Below the pieces are notes generated by a model. That model was not told the origin of the DNA and did no database searches. It saw only the letters and a program-made list of their open reading frames with translations. From Pictodentalium vernedei (Eukaryota > Mollusca > Scaphopoda > Dentaliida > Dentaliidae), in the NCBI GenBank assembly GCA_031216915.1, contig CM062295.1:181798927-181862926 (forward strand): a stretch of 64,000 nucleotides of DNA, read 5' to 3'. The position numbers were made by a program, and so were the translations under genes. Position 1 is the first letter of the stretch, and the number at the start of each line of letters is the position of its first letter. This document shows positions 35,201 through 40,029 of the stretch, piece after piece.

Positions 35201-36194
35201 AACGTTGTTTCATAATTCAGTACAACAGATTGCACCCAGGCAAAGGAATCAACTTGACTGCTGATTTTTTTCTACACACTCCTTATAAAAAGCAGTGTTT
35301 TCCTAAAGAAACTTTTCATCGAAATTGCTATCGGTTCTGTATCAAATTTAAAGATGCCTCATCATACACAGCTCCACTCCTTCAGTACATAACCGTGCGC
35401 AGTGTCGCGATTCTCGTCAATAACTTGAGCACGCCAAAAAAAAAATATTGCTTCCGTTGTCTCTCTCGACATAGGCTACTGGAGACGTCTGGGCTGTCAA
35501 ATAAATAAATATACACAAACGTGGCAGAAAGAACTGTTGTCTGATGTGATGCTTTTAGTCACGGTGTCTGATAATTTTACGTTCCTGTTTACTAAGAATT
35601 TGGAAATGGAAACAGATAAAGTGTTATTGGCTTTGTCTTTATTGCAGGGTTTCAGCACAGAAACCCTTATTTTCATCTTTCACATCGTGTATTTCAGAAG
35701 AAGACATATTTCGACTGAAGGGAATGCAAAATTCTAAAACAACTCAACAATTTAATTGAGAGACCCGTTTCCTAACACCTTTCAAGTGAATGTTAGTGAT
35801 TGATGCGCCGGTTAGACCCCCCCCCTCCCCCCCCCCGAAACGTGAACGACATGCCCCACGTGTTTGTGTAGAGGTGGGTTAAGCGAATCAACTCCTTCAG
35901 TGTAGATACATTTTGGCAATGAGTTCTTTATTTTTTCTTAAAAACAATGGGGCACACGCCGCTCGTGCCCCACCCCCCTGTAAATGGATGCTAAATTCAC
36001 CACATGCACTTGTCCAATTGAATCGGTCAGCCACTCTTATAAGATTTAATAAGATTTTTTTTATTATTTAACAGGTAGTGCATAACTATGGACACGGAAC
36101 TTCTGGAGTGGGGCTGAGTTGGGGTACGTCAGTTGAAGCAGCAGATCTGGTGAAAAGAACTGCAGATGAGATTGGAAAGAAATCGAAACTCTGA
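3210..36194 (+). CDS. DDO: D-aspartate oxidase, 3' half of gene (five coding exons; 5' exons outside window)
   Basis: FAD-dependent peroxisomal enzyme that oxidatively deaminates acidic D-amino acids (D-Asp, D-Glu) to 2-oxo acids, ammonia and hydrogen peroxide. Seen: exons 3210-3311, 13532-13593, 20952-21069, 22242-22340 and 36075-36194, all with AG acceptors and GT donors, join in one frame to about 166 residues plus a stop. In order they carry FDILVNCAGL, RGQV, APWLKHF, VVFGGTEDQDNWD, GLRPQR, VVHNYGHG and terminal SKL. The family is about 340 residues, so the N-terminal half with the GxGxxG FAD fold is missing and should lie left of position 1; I found none of it in 1-3200. The wording FDI-VNC-GL and FGGT--DNW is closer to D-aspartate oxidase than to D-amino-acid oxidase. 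Introns are 10.2, 7.4, 1.2 and 13.7 kb and consist largely of repeats. DAO or an unspecialised family member is the alternative. Confidence 0.86.
3427..3669 (+). mobile_element. TTAA-type palindromic MITE, family A, complete copy 3
   Basis: Runs TTAACCCTTTACCCAACG to GTTAGGTAAAGGGTTAA, with TTAA at both edges. The core is a long inverted repeat (GGTTATGACCCC .. GGGGTCATAACC) flanked by GTCTCAAAAACATA and its complement. TTAA flanks and a CCC-starting terminal repeat are typical of piggyBac-superfamily elements. There is no coding capacity. Confidence 0.8.
3684..3840 (-). mobile_element. tRNA-derived SINE, 3' fragment
   Basis: Reverse complement of the 3' part of the SINE seen complete at 16191-16610: GGGGTTTAACGACACTTTCA, then TCGGACAGTTTTAAAGATGG and the GGAGAGAACCA block. 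The tRNA-like head is missing. Confidence 0.7.
4030..5614 (+). pseudogene. Jockey-like LINE reverse transcriptase remnant, with SINE insertion
   Basis: Non-LTR retrotransposon polymerase, heavily mutated. Readable blocks in several frames: IFKKGDKHTAENYSPVSLTS (about 4090), a TQLAVTTHDILQSFDQGK block and DFSKAF-like segment (about 4270-4380), PILFLCHINDLPSSV then SIRLFADDCLLYGH with the catalytic Ala-Asp-Asp (about 4510-4600), MEYGAIICDLYTKQDITKL (4940) and RRGARFITKNSKSREE. After a SINE at 5186-5350 the C-terminal block resumes (FVRKAIDWNHLDKP, about 5430), and the element ends in an ATACAGATACAGATC tail. Frameshifts and deletions rule out function. Confidence 0.8.
5186..5350 (+). mobile_element. 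SINE fragment inserted in the LINE
   Basis: Contains the conserved central block TGCGTTGTGTCCTTGGG, then GCACGTCGACGGTGCACCTG and CAATGCTAACCC. Head and tail are missing. It separates the two halves of the surrounding LINE coding remnant. Confidence 0.7.
5615..6540. other. Intron sequence, no recognised element
   Basis: No protein, RNA or clear repeat structure recognised. Short reading frames here show no conserved motif. Confidence 0.3.
6541..6690 (+). mobile_element. TTAA-type MITE, family B, decayed left half
   Basis: Contains ACTCTTTACTTAACCAATCG, CATCCGCCCGCGTAATTTAC and CATGTGACCCCTAAGTGGAAC, matching the left half of family B copies such as 20436-20684. The right half is not recognisable. 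Confidence 0.5.
6857..6919. repeat. (ATA)n microsatellite at the 3' end of the minus-strand LINE
   Basis: About 20 ATA/TAA units. It lies exactly where the 3' tail of the adjacent CR1/L2-like LINE should be. A second copy of that LINE at 21540-22062 also ends in (TTA)n, so this is a tail rather than an independent satellite. Confidence 0.85.
6920..10033 (-). pseudogene. CR1/L2-like LINE: endonuclease and reverse transcriptase, decayed
   Basis: Minus-strand non-LTR retrotransposon. From the 5' end: an apurinic-type endonuclease with LNTRSVSEKEHDLKDFI, LALTETWLKE and GGGVAVIH (10033-9488), IAIAGDFNIHVDNL and DPALSDHYAVLAEL (9432-9150), then reverse transcriptase blocks LKNYRPVSNLSVLSKLLERV (about 8360), LVLLDLSAAFDIVDHGIL (about 8150), GVPQGSVLGPLLF (about 7990) and a C-terminus followed to about 7020. 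It is broken: the catalytic YADD box reads YTND at about 7885, a TAG near 8260 replaces a Gln codon (EPF-stop-SAYKAN), there are frameshifts near 8830 and 7360, and about 65 extra bases lie near 9440-9490. It inserted antisense to DDO within the 10 kb intron. Confidence 0.9.
10565..10800. mobile_element. Hairpin MITE, family C, decayed copy
   Basis: Has the short hairpin GAGTGCCTTTAGGCACTC, then CCACAGAATATGAAGC and ATGGGCTTCCAGCACTCAA, shared with 37101-37810 and, inverted, with 14233-14859. Confidence 0.55.
10845..10970 (+). mobile_element. TTAA-type MITE, family B, right half
   Basis: Starts in the palindrome core (GGAACGCGCTCGTTGAGCGC), continues GAGGGGTCACATAATATGG and ends GGTAAAGGATTAA. 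Confidence 0.55.
11190..11680 (+). pseudogene. LINE C-terminal remnant
   Basis: Decayed copy of the 3' part of the LINE at 16740-17294. Matching blocks are FGKNEVRDVTKQFVSGFWEE (about 11490) and the trailing SPLRTVTNQHLAEW before a TATTATTAT tail. Several stops interrupt the upstream half. Confidence 0.65.
11925..12521 (-). mobile_element. SINE interrupted by another SINE (outer copy)
   Basis: Reverse-strand SINE beginning AAGTTTAACGACACTTTCAA. It is split at 11990-11999 by the insertion at 12000-12372 and resumes at 12383 with AACCACTGAGAAATGGAG and a decayed 5' part up to the next SINE. Joining the two parts restores the usual SINE order. Confidence 0.75.
12000..12372 (-). mobile_element. 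Complete SINE nested in a SINE, with target duplication
   Basis: A 373-base reverse-strand SINE flanked by a perfect 10-base duplication ACCCGGTGAA (11990-11999 and 12373-12382). Read on the minus strand it has a tRNA-like head (GCGGTGGCTCAGTGGCAGAC) with B-box GTTCGATCC, the central GCGTTGTGTCCTTGG, and the 3' tail GACCTTAAACACC before an A/T-rich end. Confidence 0.88.
12533..12876 (+). mobile_element. Complete SINE with target duplication
   Basis: Flanked by AGAGCTAGCTG (12522-12532 and 12877-12887). It carries a tRNA-like head (TGTGGCTCAGTTAGTG, B-box GTTCGAATCCC), the central GCGTTGTGTCCTTGTGCAAG, CACGTCGACGGTGCACC, and the tail GTGACCTTAAACACCAATAA. It is the same subfamily as 12000-12372 but in the opposite orientation. 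Confidence 0.9.
13082..13212. mobile_element. Hairpin MITE with AACCCAA/TTGGGTT repeats
   Basis: Short element with terminal repeats ACTCTAAAATCAGTTGG and CCAACTGATATTAGAGTGT. It is internally a near-perfect palindrome centred on GAACCCAATTGGGTTC. A longer relative lies at 15994-16618. Confidence 0.8.
13532..13593 (+). CDS. DDO: DDO exon b (APW-KHF segment)
   Basis: A 62-base exon with acceptor ttctcttgtag and donor gtaagt. It encodes MEAPWLKHFLYAGSSTYILP plus two bases of an Ile codon that is completed by the first base of the next exon. It corresponds to the APW-x-HF-x-YI-P stretch of the D-aspartate oxidase substrate domain. It is too short to be found by length alone; the call rests on sequence match, splice sites and exact phase agreement with both neighbours. 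Confidence 0.84.
14233..14859. mobile_element. TTAA-flanked element carrying the family C hairpin
   Basis: TTAACCCTTTGATAC at the left and CTCAAAGGGTTAA at the right, both with TTAA, bound about 625 bases. Inside are a duplicated AACAGCGCGTTGATACTT motif and the hairpin ATTATTGGAGAGTGC .. GCACTCTCCAATAAT. There is no reading frame of note. TTAA plus CCC ends suggest a second piggyBac-like non-autonomous family. Confidence 0.65.
15994..16618. mobile_element. Hairpin MITE (AACCCAA type) interrupted by a SINE
   Basis: Begins ACACTCTAAAATCAGATGGG and ends, after the inserted SINE, with TAGAGTGT, the complement of its start. The inner part holds two rounds of the GAACCCAACTGGGTTC-type palindrome, against one in the copy at 13082. 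Confidence 0.75.
16191..16610 (+). mobile_element. Complete SINE with (AAAT)n tail
   Basis: tRNA-like head GCGGTGGCTCAGTGATTACG with B-box GTTCGATCC, central TGCGTTGTGTCCTTGGGCAA, GCACGTCGATGGTGCACC, 3' domain ACTGTCCGACACGAGG and GTGTCGTTAAACTC, then about 18 AAAT units (16537-16610). It inserted eight bases from the end of the MITE that surrounds it. Confidence 0.88.
16740..17294 (-). pseudogene. LINE C-terminal fragment with zinc-knuckle-like motif
   Basis: The minus-strand 3' end of a non-LTR retrotransposon. About 140 residues are open: GGLRDKENPGFEEYLDGTFG, then CQMCNLGVVETLEHFLLEC (a Cys-x2-Cys .. His-x4-Cys motif common after reverse transcriptase domains), and KQFVSECWEERRSVGIG. It ends PSRSRTATNQRLA before a TTATTATTA tail. 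The 5' part is missing (5'-truncated insertion). A more decayed copy lies at 11190-11680. Confidence 0.8.
17310..17545 (+). mobile_element. SINE, 5'-truncated
   Basis: Contains TGTACTAAGGCGTACAGCAT, GCTAACTCTGCTTG, AAAACTGTCCAGCACTATG and GTGTCGTTAAAGCTC, then AACAAACAAAC as tail. It directly abuts the LINE fragment at 16740-17294. Confidence 0.7.
17699..17950 (+). mobile_element. TTAA-type palindromic MITE, family A (copy)
   Basis: Left CAACCCTTTGCCCAACGTAA, core GAGCTCGTTGAGCTC within GACCCTTCATTTG..CCAATGAGGGGTC, right GTTAGGTAAAGGGTTAA. Confidence 0.75.
18000..18350. mobile_element. Two SINE-like pieces in opposite orientation
   Basis: 18000-18100 contains GTTTACTGTGGTAAATAAG and GGAAGTCCTCGAAAG. 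18180-18350 contains the reversed form (CCCACTTTAGAGGACTTCTA, GGTTACCGG). Relatives lie at 30890-31100 and 49235-49440. The head-to-head arrangement may be two insertions or a hairpin element. Confidence 0.5.
19313..19470. mobile_element. Long palindromic (hairpin) element
   Basis: The arms begin AGAATTGAATGCAATTT and end AAATTTCATTCAATTCTT. The inner arms (19331-19451) pair TTATAATCTTTATTGGAGTA with its complement and meet at AATCCCGAAGGGATT. Only a few mismatches interrupt roughly 60-base arms. Confidence 0.75.
19525..20215. repeat. Element with TCGAAT-rich ends holding a 229-base tandem duplication
   Basis: Runs from the ATCGAATCGAATCGAATGAG region near 19560 to GAAGCTTCGTAGGGCC near 20210. 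In between, one unit with GTATGAAACAGCGGCTCGTC repeats almost exactly at 19695 and 19924 (period 229). Related ends and GCGGAATA..TTTCGGAAGCGGAAC occur at 37890-38470. It may be a hAT-like non-autonomous element; the class is inferred. Confidence 0.55.
20436..20684 (+). mobile_element. TTAA-type palindromic MITE, family B
   Basis: Left CCCTTTACCCAACGAATCGG and CATCCGCCCGCATAATATAC; core TTGGAACGAGCTCGATGGGC; right GATATCGTCTGCGTTGGATAAAGGG. It shares core and ends with family A but differs in the subterminal parts. Confidence 0.7.
20952..21069 (+). CDS. DDO: DDO exon c (FGGT--DNW segment)
   Basis: A 118-base exon with acceptor cgttttccag and donor gtaaag. The first base completes the Ile codon begun in exon b, then 39 codons follow: SDTVVFGGTEDQDNWDT through VKTVWPAAE. 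The V-FGGT-x4-NW motif matches the conserved V-LGGT-x4-DWN segment of D-aspartate oxidases. The following helix (EDTEGILNRVKTVWP) matches the helix before the catalytic Arg-containing strand. It ends on a codon boundary. Confidence 0.88.
21176..21410 (+). mobile_element. TTAA-type MITE, family B
   Basis: TTAACCCTTTATCCAACAC on the left and GTTAGGTAAATGGTTAA on the right. The core GGAACGAGCTCGACGAGCTC is preserved on the left; part of the right arm is deleted. It lies 106 bases after DDO exon c, in the shortest visible intron. Confidence 0.7.
21540..22062 (+). pseudogene. CR1/L2-like LINE, 5'-truncated 3' end
   Basis: Coding remnant LHWLPIKQRIDFKILILVF, then KLAPVYLQELLTVYKPTRSLRS, then VGPRLWNSLPISV in another frame, followed by a non-coding end (GTTTTAGAGCACTATTTGTG) and (TTA)n at 22018-22062. 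The same sequence, inverted, forms the 3' end of the longer LINE at 6920-10033. Confidence 0.85.
22242..22340 (+). CDS. DDO: DDO exon d (GLRPxR substrate-carboxylate motif)
   Basis: Exactly 33 codons in phase 0, with acceptor ctttatttcag and donor gtgagt. It encodes NAKIKWSWVGLRPQRTSIRL followed by EKEKMTFPNGSIT. Family knowledge: the GLRPxRP-x-RLE stretch supplies an arginine that binds the substrate alpha-carboxylate. Both arginines of GLRPQR are present here, so nothing in this exon suggests loss of function. Confidence 0.88.
22729..22985 (-). mobile_element. SINE, decayed, head missing
   Basis: Reverse-strand copy: TATTGGGGTTTAACAACACT, CGACAGTTTTTCGG, TAACTCTGCACAAACAAGC, AGGCAAGTGCACC. 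The 5' tRNA-like part is absent. Confidence 0.65.
23123..23351 (+). mobile_element. TTAA-type MITE, family A, decayed
   Basis: TTTTTACCCATTTGTAATTGGCC at the left and GTCTTCTGCTATTCGGGTTGGGTAAAGGG at the right, with a partly deleted core (GAAGCCAGCTCGCTAAGGGTC). Confidence 0.6.
23352..26036. other. Intron sequence with degenerate short tandem repeats
   Basis: No gene recognised. From about 25260 to 25755 loosely repeated units recur: TATACCTTTAATTTC-like blocks, then an AATAACTTTC-ACTG-TCT unit at 25630 repeated at 25702 (period about 72, TTCTGGTGTAATG shared). A Lys/Arg-rich reading frame at 23896-24126 (minus) has no motif I know. Confidence 0.4.
26037..26298. mobile_element. MITE with long terminal inverted repeats and central hairpin
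   Basis: Ends TACAGTACGTGGAGAGTG and CACTCTCCACGTACTGTA are exact complements; the pairing continues, less well, inward (CCCGCGGAGTGGAG / CTCCACTCTGTGGG). A near-perfect hairpin at 26133-26205 centres on CCGGGTTTAACCCGG. There is no coding content. Confidence 0.8.
26927..27168 (+). mobile_element. TTAA-type palindromic MITE, family B, complete
   Basis: TTAACCCTTTACCTAACG to GGGTAAAGGGTTAA with TTAA on both sides. The core palindrome (CATGTGACCCCTCTTTGG .. CCAAAGAGGGGTCACATG) is nearly perfect; beyond it the AAAACCA / TGGTTTT arms also pair. Confidence 0.8.
27333..27755. mobile_element. TTAA-flanked element containing a family A MITE
   Basis: Left TTAACCCTCTGAACACTG and right CAGTGTGCAGAGTATTAA form imperfect inverted ends with TTAA; AAACAGC and GCTGTTT follow inside. 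The MITE at 27398-27648 sits within it, so this element is older. Only the ends support the call. Confidence 0.5.
27398..27648 (+). mobile_element. TTAA-type palindromic MITE, family A, complete (reference copy)
   Basis: TTAACCCTTTACCCAACG to TGTTAGGCAAAGGGTTAA. The central inverted repeat of about 115 bases is almost exact: GTCTCAAAAACATAGGTTAT pairs with its complement around GAGCTCGTCGAGCTC. The subterminal parts (CGGCCAAAACCGGCC on the left, AAGTGTCGTCTGCTTTTC on the right) are not complementary. Confidence 0.85.
27846..29423. mobile_element. Candidate 1.6 kb DNA element with inverted ends
   Basis: Left GGGGTGGGGCGGAAAAAATT with GCGTGAACAAAGATGGAGG, and right CCACCTTTGTTCACGCA followed by CGACCGCCCCCACC, are complementary over about 35 bases with few mismatches. 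The interior has no recognised transposase. Target duplications were not resolved because of flanking G/C runs. Confidence 0.5.
29612..29985 (-). mobile_element. Complete SINE with target duplication
   Basis: Reverse-strand SINE flanked by TCCTGGAGGGA (29601-29611 and 29986-29996). It contains GGGTTTAACGACACATT, GAGAACCACCGAGCAACG, ACCATCGACGTGCAG and CCTTGCCCAAGGACACAACG, and ends in the head complement GCGATGCCACCGCGCCC. Confidence 0.88.
29997..30889. other. Intron sequence, no recognised gene
   Basis: AT-rich. A short inverted pair AATCTTGTTTGGCAGAG / CAAACAAGACTGAATTGG lies at about 30795-30865; a related motif is at 39232-39260. Nothing else stands out. Confidence 0.35.
30890..31100 (-). 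mobile_element. SINE-like repeat
   Basis: Begins TTATTGGTGTTTATGGTCAC and contains CCCACTTTAGAGGACTTCTA, shared with 18180-18350 and, inverted, with 49235-49440. Confidence 0.5.
31316..31390 (+). mobile_element. TTAA-type MITE core fragment
   Basis: ATGATCCCTCGTTGGAACAAG .. GAGGGGTCATCAACTATATTT is a mutated copy of the MITE palindrome without its ends. Confidence 0.45.
31400..33323. other. Intron with microsatellite, decayed SINE piece and small hairpin
   Basis: Contains a weak SINE remnant at about 31760-31900 (CGGACAGTTCTAGAAGCCGG), a GA microsatellite at 32138-32228, and an imperfect hairpin at 32946-33012 (GGGTGATAAATTTT / AAAATTTATCACCC). No gene recognised. Confidence 0.45.
32138..32228. 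repeat. (GA)n microsatellite
   Basis: GAGAGA stretches interrupted by GACAGACAGA; the longest pure block is about 36 bases near 32188-32226. Confidence 0.9.
33324..33722 (+). other. Unrecognised open frame (132 codons), doubtful
   Basis: One of the longest open frames outside transposons. It begins MGRYLASINNYSVSGEKERE and is rich in Thr, Asn and Ser. A TTTCAG acceptor-like site stands at about 33361-33366, and AATAAAG motifs follow near 33879 and 33900, so it could be a terminal exon of an unknown transcript. I recognise no domain and the composition could arise by chance in the DDO intron. Low confidence as a gene. Confidence 0.15.
34112..34192. repeat. Hairpin
   Basis: TATAGTGTTTTCAAGTAAAA pairs with TTTTACTTGAAAACACTATA, with further pairing ATTCTACTC / GAGTAGAAT around a short loop. 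It is probably a small MITE. Confidence 0.7.
34373..36074. other. Last visible DDO intron, 3' part
   Basis: No second gene seen. A C-rich run lies at 35818-35836. The intron ends in a T-rich tract and TTATTTAACAG at the terminal DDO exon. Confidence 0.4.
36075..36194 (+). CDS. DDO: DDO terminal exon with peroxisomal SKL
   Basis: 40 codons including the TGA stop; acceptor is ttatttaacag. It encodes VVHNYGHGTSGVGLSWGT, then an amphipathic helix rich in Glu/Lys, and ends KKSKL. HNYGHG with the downstream glycines is the conserved FAD-contacting signature of the DAO/DDO family, and C-terminal SKL is a canonical type 1 peroxisomal targeting signal. Candidate poly(A) signals ATTAAA lie 33 and 129 bases after the stop (36227-36232 and 36323-36328). 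The minus-strand exon at 62809-62928 is a paralogue of this exon. Confidence 0.92.
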   Translation, partial: VVHNYGHGTSGVGLSWGTSVEAADLVKRTADEIGKKSKL

Positions 36195-36226
36195 ACCTTT
36201 GAATTGTAAACAAGTGCACACATTTG

Positions 36227-36328
36227 ATTAAAAGACATCGTTCAAAAAATTGACAGTTCAGAAGTAACCATCAAACGCGTCCATCTCGAATATTGAAGAG
36301 ATGAATTTTCTTTTGACTGAAGATTAAA
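36227..36328 (+). promoter_or_regulatory. Candidate poly(A) signals of plus-strand DDO
   Basis: ATTAAA hexamers occur at 36227-36232 and 36323-36328, downstream of the TGA at 36192-36194. No AATAAA lies closer. Placement fits a short 3' UTR, but transcript data would be needed to choose between them. Confidence 0.35.
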
Positions 36329-36885
36329 TATTATTCTTTTAACAAGAGAAACTTTGTTAAATGCTTAATTTGTTAAGTATTAGTATTACAACAGAACACA
36401 ACGAGGCTGGAATAATACCTGAGGCCGGAATCAACAACCTGAGGCGAAGTTTCCCTCGCATTTCACCCGCGCCAAAGGCACACATGAGATACAAAGCTTC
36501 ACCAAGCGTCGTTTTTCTTGTCCCACGTACTCCACCCGAGTTAAACATGAATTAAGTGAACGAAATTGATTTTTTTATGAAAGAAAAATATCACATTCGG
36601 CGGACTGATAACTTTGTTGCTTGACACGGTTTTGCGTCGAAGCATTTCATTCACATCATAACGTCACTCAGGCGCGTCCTGTGCATCAAATTCCTTACAT
36701 GACGTTCTTACGCGTAATTCAGATTTCACACGTGGTATATTTAGCACATTCCCCAATGTTTGTATTGTATCGCGTAATGTTGAATATGCACAGGAATCGT
36801 GGTATGAAGTGTATTCATGCATCGATATATAATCTAGCGTTGCATGACGAAATGGGCAAAGAATATTATTAGCTACACAGTTTGT

Positions 36886-37055
36886 TGGTGGCCTAATATG
36901 GTATATATTGTGTCAGTTAATTTCATATTGGAAACGAGCTTCGCTGGCACCATATATACCATATTAGGCCACCAACAAACTGGAAGCTCGAGTCCAATAT
37001 GGAATTAACTGACACCATATATACCATGGTATTAGGCCACCAACAAACTGTGTAA
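36886..37055. repeat. Inverted and direct repeats of one 40-base block
   Basis: ACAGTTTGTTGGTGGCCTAA occurs once forward (about 36879) and twice as complement (TTAGGCCACCAACAAACTG near 36965 and 37032), together with ATATGGTATATA and CTGACACCATATATACCAT. The block can fold as alternative hairpins. Confidence 0.65.
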
Positions 37056-37100
37056 CGTATATACCTGACCGAATGCTGCATCGATGCACAGAACTAATAA

Positions 37101-37810
37101 CAAATGCGATCACAATTAAAGGAGAGAATTCTCACAATGTGTTCACGTGTCTTTGCCTTGTTACAATTTATGGGAGAGTGCCCCCATAAATTGTAACAAG
37201 GCAAATTCATACATACCAAACAGTTTCATTTCGAAGGTAACATGACACATATCCACAGAATATGAAGCCTCTTAAGTTGCCTATCCTGCACTTCAGATCA
37301 AATATGGGCTTCCAACACTCAATCTTTCAACTTGAAGCGTTTATCGGTTGCCGCCATATTGAATAATCAATGAACAAAGGGGAGATTACCCATAGCTGTC
37401 AGCGTATATTGATGTTGACAGGCAGATTATGGTTTTATATGCAATCTGTATGTTACAAATGCGATCAAAATTAAAGGAGAGAATTCTCACAATGTGTTCA
37501 CGTGTCTTTGCCTTGTTACAATTTATGGGAGAGTGCCCCCATAAATTGTAACAAGGCAAATTCATACATACCAAACAGTTTCATTTCGAAGGTAACATGA
37601 CACATATCCACAGAATATGAAGCCTCTTAAGTTGCCTATCCTGCACTTCAGATCAAATATGGGCTTCCAACACTCAATCTTTCAACTTGAAGCGTTTATC
37701 GGTTGCCGCCATATTGAATAATCAATGAACAAAGGGGAGATTACCCATAGCTGTCAGCGTATATTGATGTTGACAGGCAGATTATGGTTTTATATGCAGT
37801 CTGTATGTTA
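37101..37810. repeat. Tandem duplication, unit 355 bases, each unit with a hairpin
   Basis: GGAGAGAATTCTCACAATG occurs at 37121 and again at 37476; the intervening sequence repeats almost base for base up to GCAGTCTGTATGTTA near 37810. Each unit contains the hairpin ACAATTTATGGG .. CCCATAAATTGT and the family C tail ATGGGCTTCCAACACTCAA. The near identity indicates a recent duplication, or it could be an assembly artefact. Confidence 0.85.
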
Positions 37811-37889
37811 CGTCGTTGAACCAATGAAATTCCCAGATACTTGTAGGAGGTAAGATATACCTATATATACATGTACATACGCTATTAAA

Positions 37890-38470
37890 TAGGGCCCCGA
37901 GAATCTCAAATTTCGAGTCGAATCGAATCAGGCAGAGAATTTCGAATCGAATCGAATCTCAGGCTGTACTTATTGTACCCGCTTCGAACCGCCAATATAC
38001 AGTACAGTCACCGTGGACTGATCATTTTCAACTGGTGTGCAGTATTTCCACACACGCGATTATATTAGATTCCAAACACTAATTATAGGAATAATAAACA
38101 AACAAAAAAATAATTAATGAAGCACCGGGTACAACCCGGTGCTTCATTAATTAAAATTTTGCTGGTGATATTTATTACCAAAATAAACACTTGCGTGGAC
38201 ATCACTGCCCACGCGTGGATTACGACGAATCCACGGCACCTGCACTGTAGCAAACATTGTCAATAGCCACTGAGGTACTGTATTCAACGATGACTCGTCT
38301 ATTTGGGCAAGTCAATCAAAAAAGCGGAATAATACAGAAATGGAATCAAAGTAATTTCGGAAGCGGAACAATTCTTTTATTCCGACGTTTCAAAAAATTA
38401 GAAATCAGCCCAAACCGAATCATCGGAAGTATTTGGAATTGAATCGAATCGAATTGCGAAGCTTCTCGAG
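37890..38470. mobile_element. Element with TCGAATCGAATC ends
   Basis: Starts GGGCCCCGAGAATCTCAAAT and ends TTGCGAAGCTTCTCGAGG. It contains GCGGAATAATACAGAAATGG, TTTCGGAAGCGGAAC and the hairpin TTAATGAAGCACCGGGT / ACCCGGTGCTTCATTAA at 38113-38151. Related to 19525-20215; hAT-like affiliation is only inferred. A short relative with GCGGGGCCCTAGC lies at 45110-45230. Confidence 0.5.
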
Positions 38471-38629
38471 GCTACATGTATACTATTGAAAAGAAGTTAA
38501 TATGCAAACTTAGACTTATAATAGCATAACTCCATGCACTTTGGGGCGAAAATACTTTCAGCACCGAAGTTCCTCATTATGCAGGAGATGATGAATTAAT
38601 CTTCTTTGTCAAGGAATATATAATTGGTA

Positions 38630-38870
38630 ATTCCTTTGCCCAACGGAACACACAAAACCTACCAGCGCTATTCACAAACATCACACTTCAAATTTTATTA
38701 TTTTTGGTCCCCGGCATTGGAACGAGCTCGCTGGCCCTACTTTGATGACTAAAATTTGGCCGATAAATAATTCCAGCTTGAGACAACGTTGGGATCGTTC
38801 CAGCTAAGGGCATTGAGCTATATTTTGGAGTTAAAATTTAAAGAAAACGAAATTTAAAAGTAAATTTTGT
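38630..38870 (+). mobile_element. TTAA-type MITE, family A, badly decayed
   Basis: Left part CCTTTGCCCAACGGAAC and CCAGCGCTATTCACAAAC is recognisable, with the core ATTGGAACGAGCTCGCTGG. The right arm is mostly lost. Confidence 0.45.
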
Positions 38871-38923
38871 GAATAATAATGGCCGCTTGGGCATGACGTA
38901 AGATAACGTGTAAAGACAAACGT

Positions 38924-39160
38924 TTAACCGTTTACCCAACGTAACTGTAAAAACAGGCCAGCGCTATTCACAAATATTGCCATTCAGTTTCCATTATTGT
39001 TTTCATTTTTTGCCTCAAAAACATAGATTGTGGCCCCTCATTGGAACGAGATCGCTGAGGTCATAATCGATGTTTTTGACACCAAAAATGAAAAAAAGAT
39101 AGTTATTAATTAATTTTGTTTGCAAGTGTCGTCTGCTTTTCGTGTCAGGTAAACTTTTAA
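38924..39160 (+). mobile_element. TTAA-type MITE, family A
   Basis: TTAACCGTTTACCCAACGTAA to GTCAGGTAAACTTTTAA; the centre is shortened (GGAACGAGATCGCTGAGGTC). Confidence 0.65.
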
Positions 39161-40029
39161 CAGTGCTCACTGATGTAATACTAAAATTTCGCGAAGAGAA
39201 TTTTTCTCATAATGCATCAACTGAAGAATTTAACCGAGTCAATCTTGTTTGACAGAGCAGATTGTGCATTATGGGAAAACTTTGCTCCTTGAAACTGTGG
39301 TATTTTACATCAGAGTGCATTGGGTTATTTGAAGTTATTATTTACTGCTCGATTTTGGTTTTACATCATTACCCATTGACTCGCAACAGGGGAGAGATTT
39401 CATTTCAGGCAAAACGATGGCAGCCTTTATCAGGGAAGAGTTCCTTTTCCGATGAGCCACGAACTGCAGACATAATTTCATCTGAAGTCATCATTTAGCT
39501 GAAGGCAATGGACCACAGTGGTATGAATAGGTCCAGTTGACAAGATAAAAACACTTAGCTGTAAATGAAGTGAATGCTCCAGGGGATCTGCATTCACGAC
39601 TTTGTGAGAACCTAGACAATAGTCCTTGCAAGGATTTCCTTTTCCTTTTTGCCATGTCCTCACAAACGATGGGTTGGGGTATGTTTTCCCGATTTTGTAG
39701 GGATTTTTTTATCATCGTGTGTCACCGAGAACAAAAGAACTATATACCTTAATTAGGCACCCCCTGTGTTTTCACAGTGGTGTTAATAAAAACTGTCATT
39801 ACTTTCATGCTATCTTTCAGATGGCTAAAAGTTATTATTTGTGGAAAGAATGGTCTATTGGCAAATGAAAGACAACACAATGATGAAAATATGCAGTATT
39901 TTAATGGCGATAATTACACATATCTGTCACTAATGTTTTTGATAGAAAAATGTTCTCTCGACAAGTATGGTGCGGGAACGGTTCATGATGAAAAAATGCC
40001 GGCAGTTACTGGCATAAAATGTAACTTGT

